Below are positions 12,740 through 52,266 of a stretch of DNA of 64,000 nt, in pieces. The DNA is from Cyanoderma ruficeps (Eukaryota; Chordata; Aves; Passeriformes; Timaliidae). The translations under genes and the position numbers were made by a program. The stretch is from contig VZDJ01007753.1 in NCBI GenBank assembly GCA_008694505.1, forward strand, positions 14,915,003-14,979,002, written 5' to 3'. Numbering within the stretch: position 1 is the stretch's first letter; each line of letters starts with the position of its first letter. The notes beneath the pieces were generated by a model that saw nothing but the letters and a program-made list of their open reading frames with translations, made no database searches and was not told the origin of the DNA.

Positions 12740-12971
12740 CTTCGCGCCGTCGCCGCCGGGTCCGCCGCGCCCCGGTCGGCCAAAGAACGAGCACCGTGCC
12801 GCTCCGGTTCCGCCACCAGCGACGGCGGCCACCGGTGTCCCGCCCGCGGCGGCGGCCTTAGCGCGGCCCCTGATCTGCGCGGGTCCCCGGGCGCCACCGC
12901 GGCGGCCTCAGGACAGCGCGCGGCTCCGCGAGGGGACAGCGGCGGCCCCGCCCTCGCCCCGCCCCACGCGC

Positions 12972-12983
12972 CGCGCATGCGCG
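12972..12983. promoter_or_regulatory. NRF1 binding palindrome
   Basis: CGCGCATGCGCG fits the NRF1 consensus YGCGCAYGCGCR at all twelve positions. NRF1 controls many nuclear genes for mitochondrial proteins, so a site in the promoter of NDUFAF1 is sensible. It lies 109 bases before the RTF1 start codon. The site also contains an ATG (12977) that opens an upstream reading frame. Confidence 0.75.
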
Positions 12984-13040
12984 GTGCCCTTTGTGTCGGG
13001 CGGGCGGGCGGCGCGGGTCAGGCCGGGCCGGGCCGTGCGA

Positions 13041-13062
13041 GCGCCGCCGCCGCCGCCGCCGG
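13041..13062 (+). repeat. GCC trinucleotide run in RTF1 5' UTR
   Basis: A run of about seven GCC units sits 30-50 bases before the RTF1 start codon and is followed by a GC-box-like GGGGCGGGG. Such runs are common in CpG-island 5' UTRs and can be polymorphic. Confidence 0.8.
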
Positions 13063-13091
13063 GGCGGGGAGGGGGCACCGCCGCCTCCGCC

Positions 13092-39717
<26,626 letters not shown>

Positions 39718-40420
39718 GCATGCCCACTCTGCTGCTTCTGATCCTGCATGCTCCATGATGATGTCCTACTTTTTCTTCCTCCCTTTTCAGTTCTCCCCTC
39801 TGGGTTGGAGCAGCAATGGAGCTGGGAAGAGACTCTTTAAAACTGCCAGTCATCTGTAACATAAACCATTCAACTATTTACTGTATAGACCTCCCTTCTT
39901 GCCCTTTCCTCTGCTCCCCTCACAAATGTGGATCTGTGCTATTTGGGGTTTTCCCATTTCTTTTAGTTTGAGTTTTGTTTTTATTTTGTTGATGCAGCTC
40001 ATTGGTCCACTCTGTGTTCAGTATTAGCCTGAGGTCTGGATTTCCATAGGAATCTCTTGGCAGTCGCAGAATCAGCACTTGGTGAATCTCCCCTTACATA
40101 CCACCACAGGCACAGTGAATAAACATTGGCACAAGACCTTTGTGGCTGGAAGGTCATCTGCACTTTCTCCCTCTTCTTCTTCCTCCTTCATCCTAGCTTT
40201 GGAGAAGGGAATCTTCACAAACTGGCCTAGGTTCAAAGTGTAAATTTTTTTGGGAGGGTTGTGTGACTTTTTTTCAGGTGTTTTTTATCATTTTTAAGCT
40301 GCAGTACTATTTGTATCCGTCTGTCACAGTTCTTTACGGCTGTTTTGAATTTCTACCAGCTGTACTTGAGCATCTGAAATTGCAAGAAAGAAACTCATTA
40401 AATGTGATTCTTCTTACTAA
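39718..40420 (+). other. RTF1: RTF1 3' UTR (predicted)
   Basis: The last exon continues after TGA 39715-39717 as T-rich noncoding sequence. Hexamers lie at 40118-40123 (AATAAA), 40397-40402 (ATTAAA) and 40717-40722 (AATAAA). I favour the ATTAAA site as the main end; alternative ends are likely. Confidence 0.55.
40397..40402 (+). terminator. RTF1: ATTAAA poly(A) signal, probably RTF1
   Basis: A variant hexamer about 680 bases after the stop, followed by a T-rich stretch. AATAAA at 40118 and 40717 are alternatives for shorter or longer transcripts. Confidence 0.45.
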
Positions 40421-40424
40421 AATG

Positions 40425-43400
40425 GCTTGGCTGATATAGCTATTTAACTTCATGTTCCCTTTTTTAATTCACTTAATTGATGAGAAAGGTACACAGCTCT
40501 TAATGTGGGACTTGTCATCTATAGCACATCCAGACTCTACAGCTGTAACTGGGTGAAGTAGCTTTTTATGGGGTGACCCTGGGGAGCTCATTTGGTTGGG
40601 CTTTAATTTCTTCTCCAAGCTTTCAATATTACGTATTTGTTAAGTTATCATGTCTTCCCTGGGCTCCAGCTCACTTTGTTTCTTGCTTTCTGAACCATTT
40701 AAATGGGGCTTCTATCAATAAACAAAATTTCTTTTAAAAATCCCATTCTATGGAAGGGGAAGGACATAATAGAAAGGTCAGAGGGTAACAATAAAAACGT
40801 GAGAGGTAGGTGATGGACATTTTTCATGTATAAACTGGTACAAGTGGAGTGCAACATGAGCACAAGAATTGTATGGCTTTATGGAATATTTGACTGGACA
40901 CAAATTGACAGCTAAATTATCACTCAGGTGTAAAAAAGAGAAAAAATCAAATGTAAATATAAGTGACATTTAACAAAGAACTTTTCCAAACAAGATGCAA
41001 CTGAATATATGAAACTAAGAACTAAATTAAAAGAATTAGAAGTCTAAAAGGTTAGAGGCCCTCGTTCAGTAAGCGTGCAAGCACGTGTGTGTTCCTACTC
41101 AGGCCAGTACATATATAACAACTTAAGCACTGAATTGGATAGGAATGTTTCTGAGGGACTCTAAAGAGGGAAAAGGCAATGCTCTTCTTGTGTCAGAGCA
41201 TTACTGTTTTTCTGAACTCATACACTGGTTGTCTTTTAACCTGTGTTTGATACTTCCTTGTTGGATTCTTAATGAAACTTTAATCTAGTTCTTATTTAAC
41301 TTTCTCTTCCTTTTTTTAACAGTAGCTTTAAAGAAACATCATGTAATTGTGTGCAGGTTGATTCTACAAACTGTGTATAAAAAGAAAATCAACGTATGAA
41401 GCCTACCATGTAAACAATTAAATAGAAATATTTCAATACTTATTTACTGAATAGTCCATAGTTCTAGGACAGGTGGATTATTCTGTAAATATGTAATCAT
41501 AGACTACTTTATTTGATGGCCTATTTTAGCAGCTTCTCTGGAGTTACAGTAGGCTATCACATATACATACTTTTAATTTTTTAAGATTGGATTTTTGGGA
41601 TCTACCATCGTAACTTCATAGGAAACATTGTGATTCACTGTGTAGATATGCATTTAATATGATTTGGTTTTTTCAACAGCTAAAGTGATTTGTGATAAAA
41701 AGAATTAAACTTACTTTGCAATAGATGGTTTTAAAAATAATCACTCTCCAATGGTTTGCAGAAATAATTGCCAAATCAAACAGTTCAGGAACTGATTTTT
41801 TCCACAGAAATGCCTCAGAGCTCTGAGATGCAGTGACAAGTGGTCTCTAAAGGTAAACTTAACTCAAATACAGTATTTTTAATATGCTTGGCCTTGATAG
41901 ATTAGATTTATTTAACTTCTACATTTGGTAACACGAGGCTGTCTGTAATCCAACCAAAATGTGGGTGGGACCCATACAGTGTTGCAAGTAACTTTTAGTA
42001 GAGAAAACCAAAACACAGGAGATGCAGTGAGTTTGGGATGCCAATCTGAATGATGGGCTATGTCCTAATTATCTGCGATTATGATGCTTCCACTTACCCT
42101 CTCTGGGTTTTGTTAAAATACTGTTTTTAGAGAAGACAACCATCAGGAAATTGTGCAAACCTCTTATATTGAGACTAATACATGAAGAAAGTACTCTTGA
42201 ATAGTTACATAATTGTATGAAAGCTGTAATCTTTTTTCCTTTAAGTGCATGTAAAGGTGAGTGACTACACCTCCCACTTGTTAGAGAGGGAGAGATTTGT
42301 TTACTTTGTTTCATTGGTGTCCTAGCATAGTTCATCACAATTGTACAGACTTATATAAATAAACTTGGTTTGTTGGTTTAATAAGGTTGATTGTTTATCC
42401 CTTGATGTGAGGTGCTAAAGGGTTTCCTGTCTGGATTTTGTTTTTGCAGAAACTGACACTTCATTTATCAGTCTAGACTATTATATTTTATTCTAATATT
42501 GTGAAATAATAAAAAGTAAGCCCCTCTTTCTTTGCAAGAGCAGCTGTTGACTCCTGGATCACTCTCTAGCATCTGGAGTTGGTCCTTATCACTAGACTCC
42601 AATGGAGCCGCTTGGAAGGTCAGTTCACTTGCACCTCTGCTGCACCTCACTTAAAACACAGCCTTTGCTTGTCCTATAGAAATCCAGACTACTTTTGTAA
42701 TCAAAAATGCTAAAGTATGTAGCTGCACTTGATGCTACTGAGTAAGGTGAAGCAAGACTTCTATGGGGTGCTCAGTGTGAGGATGAGACACAACAGGCAT
42801 AATTTGAAACAGGGTAAGTTCTGCCAAGATGTAATATTAAAAAAAATTGCCCTTAGGACAGTTAAACAGTGCAGTAGGTTGCCTGAGAGATTTTTCTGTC
42901 TATTTAGGAGGTTTTCAAGAGAATTAAGAGATTAAGGCGCAAATAACATGATCCAATCTTGTAGTTTACCCAGTTTTGAGAAGGAGCATGGATTGGTCAT
43001 CACCCTGACCTCCTTTCTGACATGAATTAACATATAATCCTATAAGTATACTATACTTTCTCCAGTTTTGTCTGTCTTCCCTGCAAGTACTGCCTCCTCC
43101 CCATCCCCTTTTCGACATGCAGAGTAATGCAGTGCCCAGAATTTGTCTCGCAGACATTGTGGCTTAGGACGAGCAGTGCAGGATTTCCCAATATACACGT
43201 CCTTTCTGAGACTCCCTGGTTGTGGACACCTGTAGGGTTCTTTCGAGGGCTGTCTGTGAAACAAAATTGTCCCTAGAGATTAACCACTGAGAGGCCGGAA
43301 GACTTGGCCTGGAAGTTTGAGTCAAGAGCTGTAACAGATTTGCTTAGCAAAGGGTTCCTTTGCTGTACTTGTGAGTTGTAAATTCGATACTTAAGCTCCT

Positions 43401-44120
43401 GATACATATGCAATCTTGCTTTCAGCACAGTAGCTTTGTCTTTTAGAAGGAGATGCTTAAGTAGCAAATAAATAGGTGATTTTTAAAAAAAATTTGGAAC
43501 TCACTAGTTTTACCACCATCATCAGTAGTTTCGGATTTTACATCACCTCTCACACTCAATAGCTGAAGGAATTTCAAATGAGCAATTTCTTAAATCTATA
43601 GTGTGTGGAATTATCTGGGTAAAAAAACCCAAACAAACAAAACTCAACCACCAACTTAGGTTTCTGCTTGGTTAGTTGGACTGTGGGGCTAGTAAACATG
43701 GAGAGTTGTAGTGGTAATATCTTAAAGCTCTTTGGAAAGCCAGCCGTTCAATGCTCCCTTGGGGCTCGTTATGCTTTGACATCTATCGAGTTGTTAAAGG
43801 CTCCTGTGGCCCAACTGTGTCAGACCAGAACAGGTAGGTGTTACCCATGTAACTCCAGCCTTTGGAGACTTGACTGTTTGGTTTTATTTGTTTATTCTTT
43901 CTACTGAGAAGAAGCAGTATCCAGGTAAGAGTATGAGCAGTTAAAGAAGGTAAGTTAAAGTAGGAACTTCTCAGAAATAGCTGATACTTTGCAATTACCC
44001 AATAACTTACCTAGAAGGCAGAGTGAGTATTGATAGTACTTAGGATGATGTATCTGACTGCATGTAGACTGTGTCTAATTTTTGAGTTTCTCAGTCCAAG
44101 GAAGATTTCGGCCACCTGAA
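40425..44120. other. Intergenic, downstream of RTF1
   Basis: This is AT-rich sequence with scattered short open frames and no recognisable exon. An AATAAA at 40717 may serve a longer RTF1 transcript. I looked for exons of ITPKA, the next gene in human, and saw none. Confidence 0.5.
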
Positions 44121-44127
44121 ACAGATT

Positions 44128-44160
44128 TAGTGAAAGGCCACCAAGATGGTCATGGATTAG
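44128..44160 (+). mobile_element. Probable degraded CR1 piece
   Basis: The 18-mer AGGCCACCAAGATGGTCA matches a conserved part of the CR1 reverse-transcriptase region in the plus orientation. The flanks have decayed. It may belong to the same insertion as the CR1 tail at 45461. Confidence 0.4.
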
Positions 44161-44647
44161 GGCTCATTGAGCTTCTTCCAAGAAGGTTGTGATAAAAGCA
44201 GTGCAATAGTCTATTATGGTTGTTAGTAACAGGCCATAAACTTAGTACTGAGTCTGCAAGGCCTTGGGTCTGAGAAGGAATATCATATTTCCCCTTCTGA
44301 ACTTTCTTTGGCCTACCTGAATCCTTGTTTTACTTAGCTTTGCTGTAACCATTTCTATAACTGGCCGGATGTCTGTGGTTAATTTCTTTTACTTCTGTTT
44401 ACCTTTAGGTGGTGCAATCATAGTTTTATGTACGTAAGAGTATTAGGCAGGTGTTTTATGTGCAATGAGATATTTATGACCAAAATAATGATGTGGAGAG
44501 AAATGCAGGCGTGTTATATGATAGCGAGGCCTTTAGAATTGGAAACAAAGGATGTAGAATAGAAGAGTGCAGATTAATGGTGGGACACACATGTGGAACT
44601 GGAAACCCCATAGTCCTGTATTGGTGAGTGGTTACTCAGCAGCAGTC

Positions 44648-44785
44648 AGGTGGGGGGGGTGGGTGGGCGGTGGTTCTTTGGGCTGTGGGGTTTTTTGTGT
44701 GGTTTGTTTTTTGGCAGGTTTTTCTGGTTTTGTGGTTGGTTGGTGGGTTTTTTGTTTGGCTTGGTTTTGTTATTTAAGGCAGAAC
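44648..44785 (+). repeat. G/T-rich island with G-quadruplex-like run
   Basis: The island opens with eight Gs, then GGG and GGG separated by single Ts (44652-44667), which could fold as a G-quadruplex. About 120 bases of nearly pure G and T follow. The antisense Pro/Lys/Asn-rich open frame is an artefact of this composition. Confidence 0.8.
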
Positions 44786-45180
44786 AAGGACTGGCAAAAT
44801 TGTGTTTAGGAAGTAACAGAAGAAAGAATTCACATCTAACATATGTGAAGGGCTCATATATCATATATTTGGATCTGAAGGCCAATAAGGAAAAATAAAG
44901 ATTGTAAAGCATGTCGGCAAACATAAGAACTCCAAGTAGATCCTAGAGGGAGGAAGAAGAAAGCAGCAGCATATTCCTCCCAACAAAGGACTTCAGATGC
45001 TGATAGCTTCAAGTTATGCTTTCCAGCAGTCTGGAGATATTGATTTTGAGGTGCAGAGTAATAGTGGAAGGGCGAAAATAACCCCTAAAAAGGAGAAAAA
45101 ATGGAGAAATGTATTATTCTTTTCCTATAGTAATTACATCTAGACTAATAGACTAAGGTTTCCATATGCTAACAACGAAT

Positions 45181-45253
45181 TCTTAACTTTATATATGTTA
45201 TGCTTCTTTAACTTTATATATGTTATGCTTCTTAACTTTATATATGTTATGCT
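45181..45253 (+). repeat. 24-bp tandem repeat, three copies
   Basis: Three consecutive copies of TCTTAACTTTATATATGTTA plus TGCT are present. The middle copy carries one extra T, otherwise they are identical. The near-identity suggests a recent duplication. Confidence 0.9.
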
Positions 45254-45460
45254 TCCTCTTTGTCCATAAGCAAGATCATCAGTGTAACAGAAGATGCAGC
45301 TCAAAGGGGGCTAAGAGCAGCCTTCCAATGAATATGGAGAGGCTGTCAGGAAAGTGGTCTGCTTTTTTACAGTTGTGGGTCCTGAGAGGATTACAGACAA
45401 TGGTATAATTTGAAACCAGACGATGCGCTTAAAGGTGGTGGAACCGCTGTATGAGAACCA

Positions 45461-45600
45461 TGAACAGGCTGCCCAAAGATCTTATCTTTGGAATAGATAA
45501 AGCCAGAGCAATGTGGCCTTGGATCTGATCCTGCTGGGTGTAGGAGGCTAATCTTTGGGACCCCCTGAGGTCCCTTTCAATCTAAATTATACTATTGACT
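45461..45600 (+). mobile_element. CR1 3'-end fragment
   Basis: TGAACAGGCTGCCCAAAG, GGCCTTGGATCTGATC and TGAGGTCCCTTTCAATCTAA follow the order of the CR1 3' end in the plus orientation. It is strongly diverged, with the interior altered. Confidence 0.7.
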
Positions 45601-45604
45601 ATTT

Positions 45605-47540
45605 GCCAATGATTGATTTCTTTAAGGTCTGGCTTCTCTAAATATACAGTGCATGTAAGTTTCTTAAGTTTTGTCTTTTAATTGAATGCAAAATGTAAAG
45701 CGCAGTTGTGTTACTGTAGCCCACTGCTGGTGTGGGCAGCAACTCTCTCTGTGGGAAAATCCTGGAATTTAACAACTGTCTTCCTAAATTCTGCATGCTG
45801 CCTTCCAGTAGTCTGTGGATTGTTAAGAGTATTTTCTGTAGAGCAAATAATTTCCCTGAGTGTGATTAAGTTGCATAGAACATATTTGGGGTAGAATTTA
45901 CTCTGTGTCATTAACTTTGCACTCTGTCTTCAGTACTGGAATATGAGAGTAATTATTTGAAATGAAAAAGATTGTTTTCTTAAGAGCTGGCACTCGGTGT
46001 CAAAGCATGAACTGGATACTTTAAGAGACTCAATACCCTTCAGCAGTATAAAGCAAGGGAGTGTATTGAGAGTGATAGTTACAGAGGGGTATTCTTTGTG
46101 GGATTTTTTCTTTTCTTCATATCAAGCTTTAGAAAAAGATTTGATTTTATTTAATTTCTTTGTGTGTTTGATTGTGACAACAGCTGATGTCTAATTCCTG
46201 AAAGGTAGCTGCAGACTCTCTGCTCCACTAAAAGGCTTTAGATGCCATTTTGAGCTTCTGTCTTTCAACACATTTGTAATCCCCTGGCAATGAAAGAAAT
46301 GCTGAACCATAAGGAGGGTGGGAAAAGAGTGGTCATAGCCTGAAAACACTAGGAACCTCTGGTTCATGAAGAGGAATACTGTGCAAACTGAAACACACAA
46401 TATGTTGCTTTCTGATAGCTAGCCTTCTACCAAATGTGGCACCAGGTTTGAGTGAAACACATTGTTTTCACCCATGTTACAGAAAACCATCATGCAGAAA
46501 GTAATTTCCTAACTTATTTTTAAGAAACATTAAAGTTTTAAAATTGGTCAGTTAGTTAATTAGAGGTTACTCATACAAATGCTTGCAAGCAACATCCCTG
46601 ACTTAATTGAATGTACCTAAATTATTATGGATTCTGCACAAGTTTGTTTGGTTTTAGTAAATGTATATAATTTTGCAATATGAGAGCTAAGGTTTTTGAG
46701 TACTATTCTGGAGAAATTAGTATTATAGAAGAGAAATTAGAAACCCATGATTACAGAAAGAGAAAGGGAAGAAATCCATTGGTGAAAAAACTTGCTGGAA
46801 GTCTCTGGTTCATGTCCTAAGTCTCACATTAACCTTTAAGTAAAAACTTTATATTTCCTCAGTCTTCCTGAGGCAGGGTTTTTTGGTTATTAAACCTCTG
46901 TCAGCTTATTCTGCAGAAATACAAGGGTGGATAGGGTAATAAATTACACTGCAGATGAGCAACTTTGTGAACTTATTAAAGACCATGTTAGACAAGATTC
47001 ATAAATACAGCTTAATGCTAAGTGAGTGTTGGGATGGGAGCAAAGAATACAGGTTATTTTCTGGCATGAGTATATATGTATGATGACCAGAAGATATCAG
47101 GTCTTTGGGGAGATTGAATTTATGATTCAGTGGGTTAAAGGAAGAGGCAGTAGAGTAGAACATTAGAGGCTGGGAGTGATCTGCCTTTGTAAGATCACAA
47201 TTTCTTGTTTCACTGTGCCTGCTTCAGGAAAGAAATTCAAAATATCCTTGCTTTAGGGCAGGGAGGGGGATATTCCAACAGCTGTAAAATGTGCTCCTAA
47301 ATCAAACAGATAAAATTTTACCTGAGACTCGAGATGACTTGGACTTTGATCTTTAATGAAAGAGTTCTTGAATAATTTGTTGACTCTTCTTCAAGGCTAC
47401 AGACAAATGTGCAATTGTCTGGCACGCAAGAATATTTGCCTTGAGTGCAACGGTGTAAGCGTTGTATACTTAATCCCTTTGTAATTCTTCCTGGTGGTCT
47501 ATCTGCCGACAGGTAACTTGCTTCCATTATTTTTCAAAGT
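45605..47540. other. Intergenic, nothing recognised
   Basis: AT-rich sequence with no exon, transposon or RNA gene that I can identify. Open frames are all short and without family character. Confidence 0.5.
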
Positions 47541-47550
47541 GACATTGCTG

Positions 47551-47755
47551 TATAAAAGCTCAACTCCTGAAGGCAGCCACGTGGCGATCAGTTTTTAGGC
47601 CATTTGCTGGCAGCGGTAGCGGAGGAGTTCAAGCGGCTATGCGGAAGCCATTTGAACACGGGTGGCTTGGCAGCTGTTGTGCGGCTGTTTTCAGATAGGG
47701 CACTTCTAGAGAAGCTGTTGCTGCCCAACTGACTGTTTGTACTGATTAAGGTACG
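47551..47755 (+). promoter_or_regulatory. Possible TATA promoter with CpG-bearing first exon
   Basis: TATAAAAG (47551-47558) is followed by about 150 bases with clearly more CpG than the surroundings. A CACGTG E-box (CCACGTGGCG, about 47578-47587) lies where transcription would begin. A donor-like TTAAG/GTACGC ends the stretch near 47749-47751. This could be the first exon of an unannotated noncoding transcript or part of an old LTR. There is no long coding frame. Confidence 0.25.
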
Positions 47756-47759
47756 CCAA

Positions 47760-50750
47760 TCAGAGCAAAATTATTGCTCACATCCCACATATGCTTTAGA
47801 AGGTTACTATGACAAATTACAGCTTCTCCGAGAATGGCGCTAATGCAATGTTTTTTCTGGCCGCAGTTAGCACAAGCATGTGCTCAACAGTCAGGTTAAA
47901 GTAGTCTTCCTTGACTGGGAGGAAAAACTGATCTATGACTAGAAAAAACGGATCATATACAGCATATATAATTAAAAGGAAAACCCCAAATATTTGTTTC
48001 ATTTTGCCCTTTGCTTGTTCTTTGCTCTTGAAGACTTTCCAGTTGTCAAAAACTGAGTACCTGTTTTTCCTGTGATAAAGCTCTCCCCCTGGTGACATTA
48101 TAAGGGACCTATGGAGGCAAACTAGTTTTCCACTGTTGAAGTAAACTTAAACATTTGAATAAATGTTGTCTTCATCTGAGGAAGACTAGATGAATTTCAA
48201 ACACAAAGCAATTACTTGCAATTTTGAATCAGGGTTAGTTAATTATTAAATTGATATTTGATTTTTATTTCCACTGCAAACTTCCGCAATGGGAACATTT
48301 TCTCAAATGATCGAAGATAGGAAGTTGAAGATAGCAAAGTATGATGGCCAAACTTGAGATGAAATGTAAGCTGAGTACCATTTTAGCATTTTGTAAAATC
48401 CTCTTCTAGCTCTAATCCTGGTAAAGGATTTGCTATTAAGAGTTCTGCAATTTAGCTTAGCAACCAAAGTCTGGAATTTTAAATTTTAGAGCATTAATAT
48501 TACAGAGTGTGCTCTTGAGTTTCCCATGACTGTGTTGCCTGTTTCAGCTAGCACAATCTGTTCACAGCAGCTAGTGCTCTTCCAGAGACAGAGTACAGAG
48601 GGGGAAAAATGTTTATAAATTGTATCTTGAAATACTTTTGGGTTGAATGCCCAGAAGCCTGAAGACGTACAGTCCCAAATATTATATTGTGGTCTATTTA
48701 GCCAGTGTTACAATGAAAGGAAAGACTCTGCGGGAGGCTGTGGGAAATGGATGGAGTCCTCATGAAGAATATTTTCACTCACGGGTGACCCAAATTGCAA
48801 AGTCACAGGGAAGGACTCTTCCTGTGGTGATTATTTTGTGTTATTTACTAAAAGTGAAGGTAGAGCTCATTGTGGACTGCCACACACTAAAGTTTTGACT
48901 GCTGGGCAGAGACAACCTGGGTAGCTCCTCAAGTCCTGCTCTCTTCAAAAAGTGATACATAAAGAGATCCACTGTAATCTACCATAAAGTGACTCATCAC
49001 TCATGACAAGTTTGTTGGTGCCTGGTTAATAGTAATAACCATTAGTTATTGCTATAAAATTAGAAAGTGTTTAAATTCTGAAGGATTATTGCGTCTGTTT
49101 TTTCTGTTCCTGCTCATGAACTTCCACCTTGAATAAATTCTTCATTTTATCACACCTTGTGTATTTATATGGTATGTTAGATCCATTTGCTGCAGTCCAT
49201 TTTTAAAGGGAATAATGATGCTAACTTATACTTGCAGGTAGAAACCAAGTTGCATTCATTCCTATAAGTTTGCTGGGCTGTCTTAACATAAATATGTCTC
49301 AGCTAACACTGTTCTTCAAAGTCCCTGGGTATTTTTGGCCTGGCTTCTGGTGGATGGAAGCAGGTGGGCACAGCAGAACAACAGATGCTTTTTCAGATGT
49401 TAAACTAGGGCTGAACTGAAGTGGGAGTTTGACAAAAATACAACACGTGGTCTGAACCCCAACCTTGAGAGGAGGGACTGGCAGAGTGAGCTGTTACAGG
49501 GCAAGTGGTCCAGGCTGCATGAAAGTATTTCTAACTCTTGGTCTCTCACCATGGCCTTTCTCAAACACCAAAGATGTGATGCTGGAGCTGCAGTACCTGG
49601 GAAGCAAAGAGAATGAAAGGCAGTGCCTCAAAGGCTAGCCTATTCAAACCTGAGAACTGTGCTTTTGAAGCAGGGCCTGGCTCCATTTCTTGTGGTCTCT
49701 TAGCTTGTCTTTCCAGTCCCCTGAGCTCATGGGAGCAGGGAGGTAAGGTTGCTCCTGAGCATCCTGAACAACTGCCACAGCTCAGCAGCATCTCCTAAGC
49801 ACCCTTCTCCGAAAGCCTGCACTGGCTTTTTGCCAGAAGCTTGTAATAACATGGCTGTACCTGATTAGGCTCTGGAAAAAATGCGTCTGTAGTTTACTAT
49901 TGCCTTTGGTTTCTTTATAAAACAATATACATACTTATGCACACTTCTATTCTTAACTTATTATGGAGACTGAAAATTAATCAACATATGGTAAAACCAA
50001 CATAGTATTGTAGAAAGTCATTCAGTATTAAAAAGAACTGATTTGTCAAGTTCAGGGAGGCAAAGCACCATTCAGCCATAGCAGGGAGCTATGGTAACAA
50101 TCCACTTGGGCAAACACATTCAGAAATTATACTTTTTGCAAGTGACAATATTTGACCAATTTCCTTTTAATGGGTCAGGAGCCAGGCTATTGTTACAATT
50201 CCAGGTGGTTTTTTATCTTTAGCATTGAACAAGCACAGCAGTAGGTGAAGGCCTGAGGGGTTTCTCTTGGAGGGAGGATTAAGACTGCAGTGTTTGGATG
50301 TGAATAAAATTGTTTGGTTTTCTTGCTTGGTTGTGGAAGGAGCTAGTGGCTCACTGGCTGAACAGGTTGAGATGGTGCTCCAGCATACACCTGTCAAAAT
50401 GTTTACATGCTATTTTTAGTCTCATTTATCCCAGACTTTATCTTCAGACATGAACAAAGCTAAGAGAAAATGCAACTTGCTCAAAAAGTGGTACTTGCAT
50501 TATTAAAAAAAAAAAAAAAGAGAAGGAGCTTGTCACTTGCCATGATAGAATACTTAAGGTGAAATTTCTTGTTTCAGACAATAGCAGACCATGAGGCTAC
50601 AGAGCTAATTTGCATCAGATGTGAACACTGCATTCAGTTTCGAAGAATTAAACAAACACTTCTGAAGCTGGTAATCAGGCTGGAGAGGCAAGGGTTTTGC
50701 AGAATCTTTGCTAGTCTCTTCGTGGTCTTGAAATTGATTTGAAACAGCAG
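47760..50750. other. Intergenic, nothing recognised
   Basis: A pure A-run lies near 50504-50519. The open frames at 48647-48898 and around 49561-49798 do not resemble any protein I know. There is no clear exon. Confidence 0.45.
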
Positions 50751-50753
50751 AAA

Positions 50754-50850
50754 CAGAATCACAGAATATGCTGAGTTGGAAGGGACCCAAGAGAATCACT
50801 GAGTGACTCCTGGCCCTGCACTGGACCATCCCTTGCAAGGATCTCTCTGA
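50754..50850 (-). mobile_element. CR1 3'-end fragment
   Basis: AGAATCACAGAATATGCTGA, GTTGGAAGGGACCCAAGAG and TCCTGGCCCTGCACTGGACC are the reverse complement of a CR1 3' end. The wording is close to the copy at 61829, so the two may be of the same subfamily. Confidence 0.8.
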
Positions 50851-50859
50851 AAAAGTAAA

Positions 50860-52260
50860 GACATCCTGCATGGGACAGGTGTACAACTATAATAAGCTTT
50901 ACTTTCTTATTTATCTGACCAGGTTGTAGAAGATTGATTTCTCTCTTCTGTGTCAGGGCACTGAGTGTTTCACAATAAAATTGTGTGGTGAGGGAGAAAT
51001 ATAGTAGGTTTTCTGACGGGTTCCCAACAGGACAGTCTTATAAATACTGCAAACCTGTCCAGTGGAGAAACAAAGATGTGCTGGGTGGGGAAGGGTTCCC
51101 ACAAGAAGGCAGTTAGACTGTCAGAAGTTTTGCCAGGGGGTACTCCATTTCTTTTTTAGAGGGAGAAGCAGCATTCCTGTTCTAGGCTGGGAAGGGCTTC
51201 CATCAGAGCTGCCAGGCTGAGTCTGATCAAATATCCCTTTGAACCATTATCCTGTCTCAGACAACAGTCAGTGTGGGATGATTAGGACATGAACATAAGA
51301 AATAAGCCACAAAGAAACTGTTCTTTGAGAGCTGCTTAACATCCACAGTTCAAGGACATCCTGAACCAAAGGTGATTTTGAAACTGTTACACTTGCTTGG
51401 TCACCATCAGCAGACCTGGCCTCTTTCCGTTTGTTCACAATCTCTCCTGGAAGCAAGAGAAGACTCAGGTGGCAGAAAACATGACACTTTTTATAGCCAA
51501 TAGAAGCTAAGAAATATGGAGAGGAGGCTGAGATTCACTGGTCAAGAGATCTCTGGAGGAGGAACCAGGGTCAAGGAGAAACTATGATGGTCTTTGATGG
51601 ATCCAAAAATTTGCAGAGGAGTTGCGTACTGTGGGTGTGATTGTAGCCTTTAAAAGTAGCTGTCTTGTTGCTGAAGATCTTGGGTTTTTTCTTATTTCAA
51701 GCAATGAATAGGTGAAGAGGAGCTAAAAGAAAGTGTGGTACTGGAGGAAACAGTACTGTGGTGAGCAGGTACCAGTGACATTTTTCAAAGCCTCTGCTTT
51801 TTATTTGGATCAAGACAATGAACTGCAGCATGAGGAGTGTTAGGAGAAGAGTTCCTGCCCAACCATCATGCTTTTTAGCTGGCTGGCTTGCTAGCATGTG
51901 CTCCTTGGTGAGGTGTAAGCAAAACCAGTACAGGAGTTTTGCTGGTGTGGGGCAGCAAGCACCATTCCTCTGGCAGGTACATCCTCTGATGTGAGGATTC
52001 AGCTGTCTGAGCTGTGCTGCCCTGAGAAAAGACTGGGAGAAATTGCTATAGTGTCTGTCACATGCTGTCCACATGACTTTGCCATGCTTCTTAATTTGAT
52101 GATGAGATCACTCTGCTTAGGACTTATCCTAAGATCTTCTTTGGTTGACAATATATAATCCACTCTCTCTTTATATCCCATTTCTGGGATATACTTTTCT
52201 AATTACATCAGACATTAGCTCTATGCCTTCATTTTTAAGGCTCTCTGCTATTTACCCCCA
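50860..52260. other. Intergenic, nothing recognised
   Basis: Mixed sequence with an AATAAA near 50976 and a TATAAATA near 51038, neither tied to a visible gene. No exons were recognised. Confidence 0.45.
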
Positions 52261-52266
52261 CCCTAC

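Noticed and set aside
44646..44924. 92-codon Pro/Lys/Asn-rich minus-strand frame
   Set aside because: It is the antisense of the G/T island at 44648-44785.
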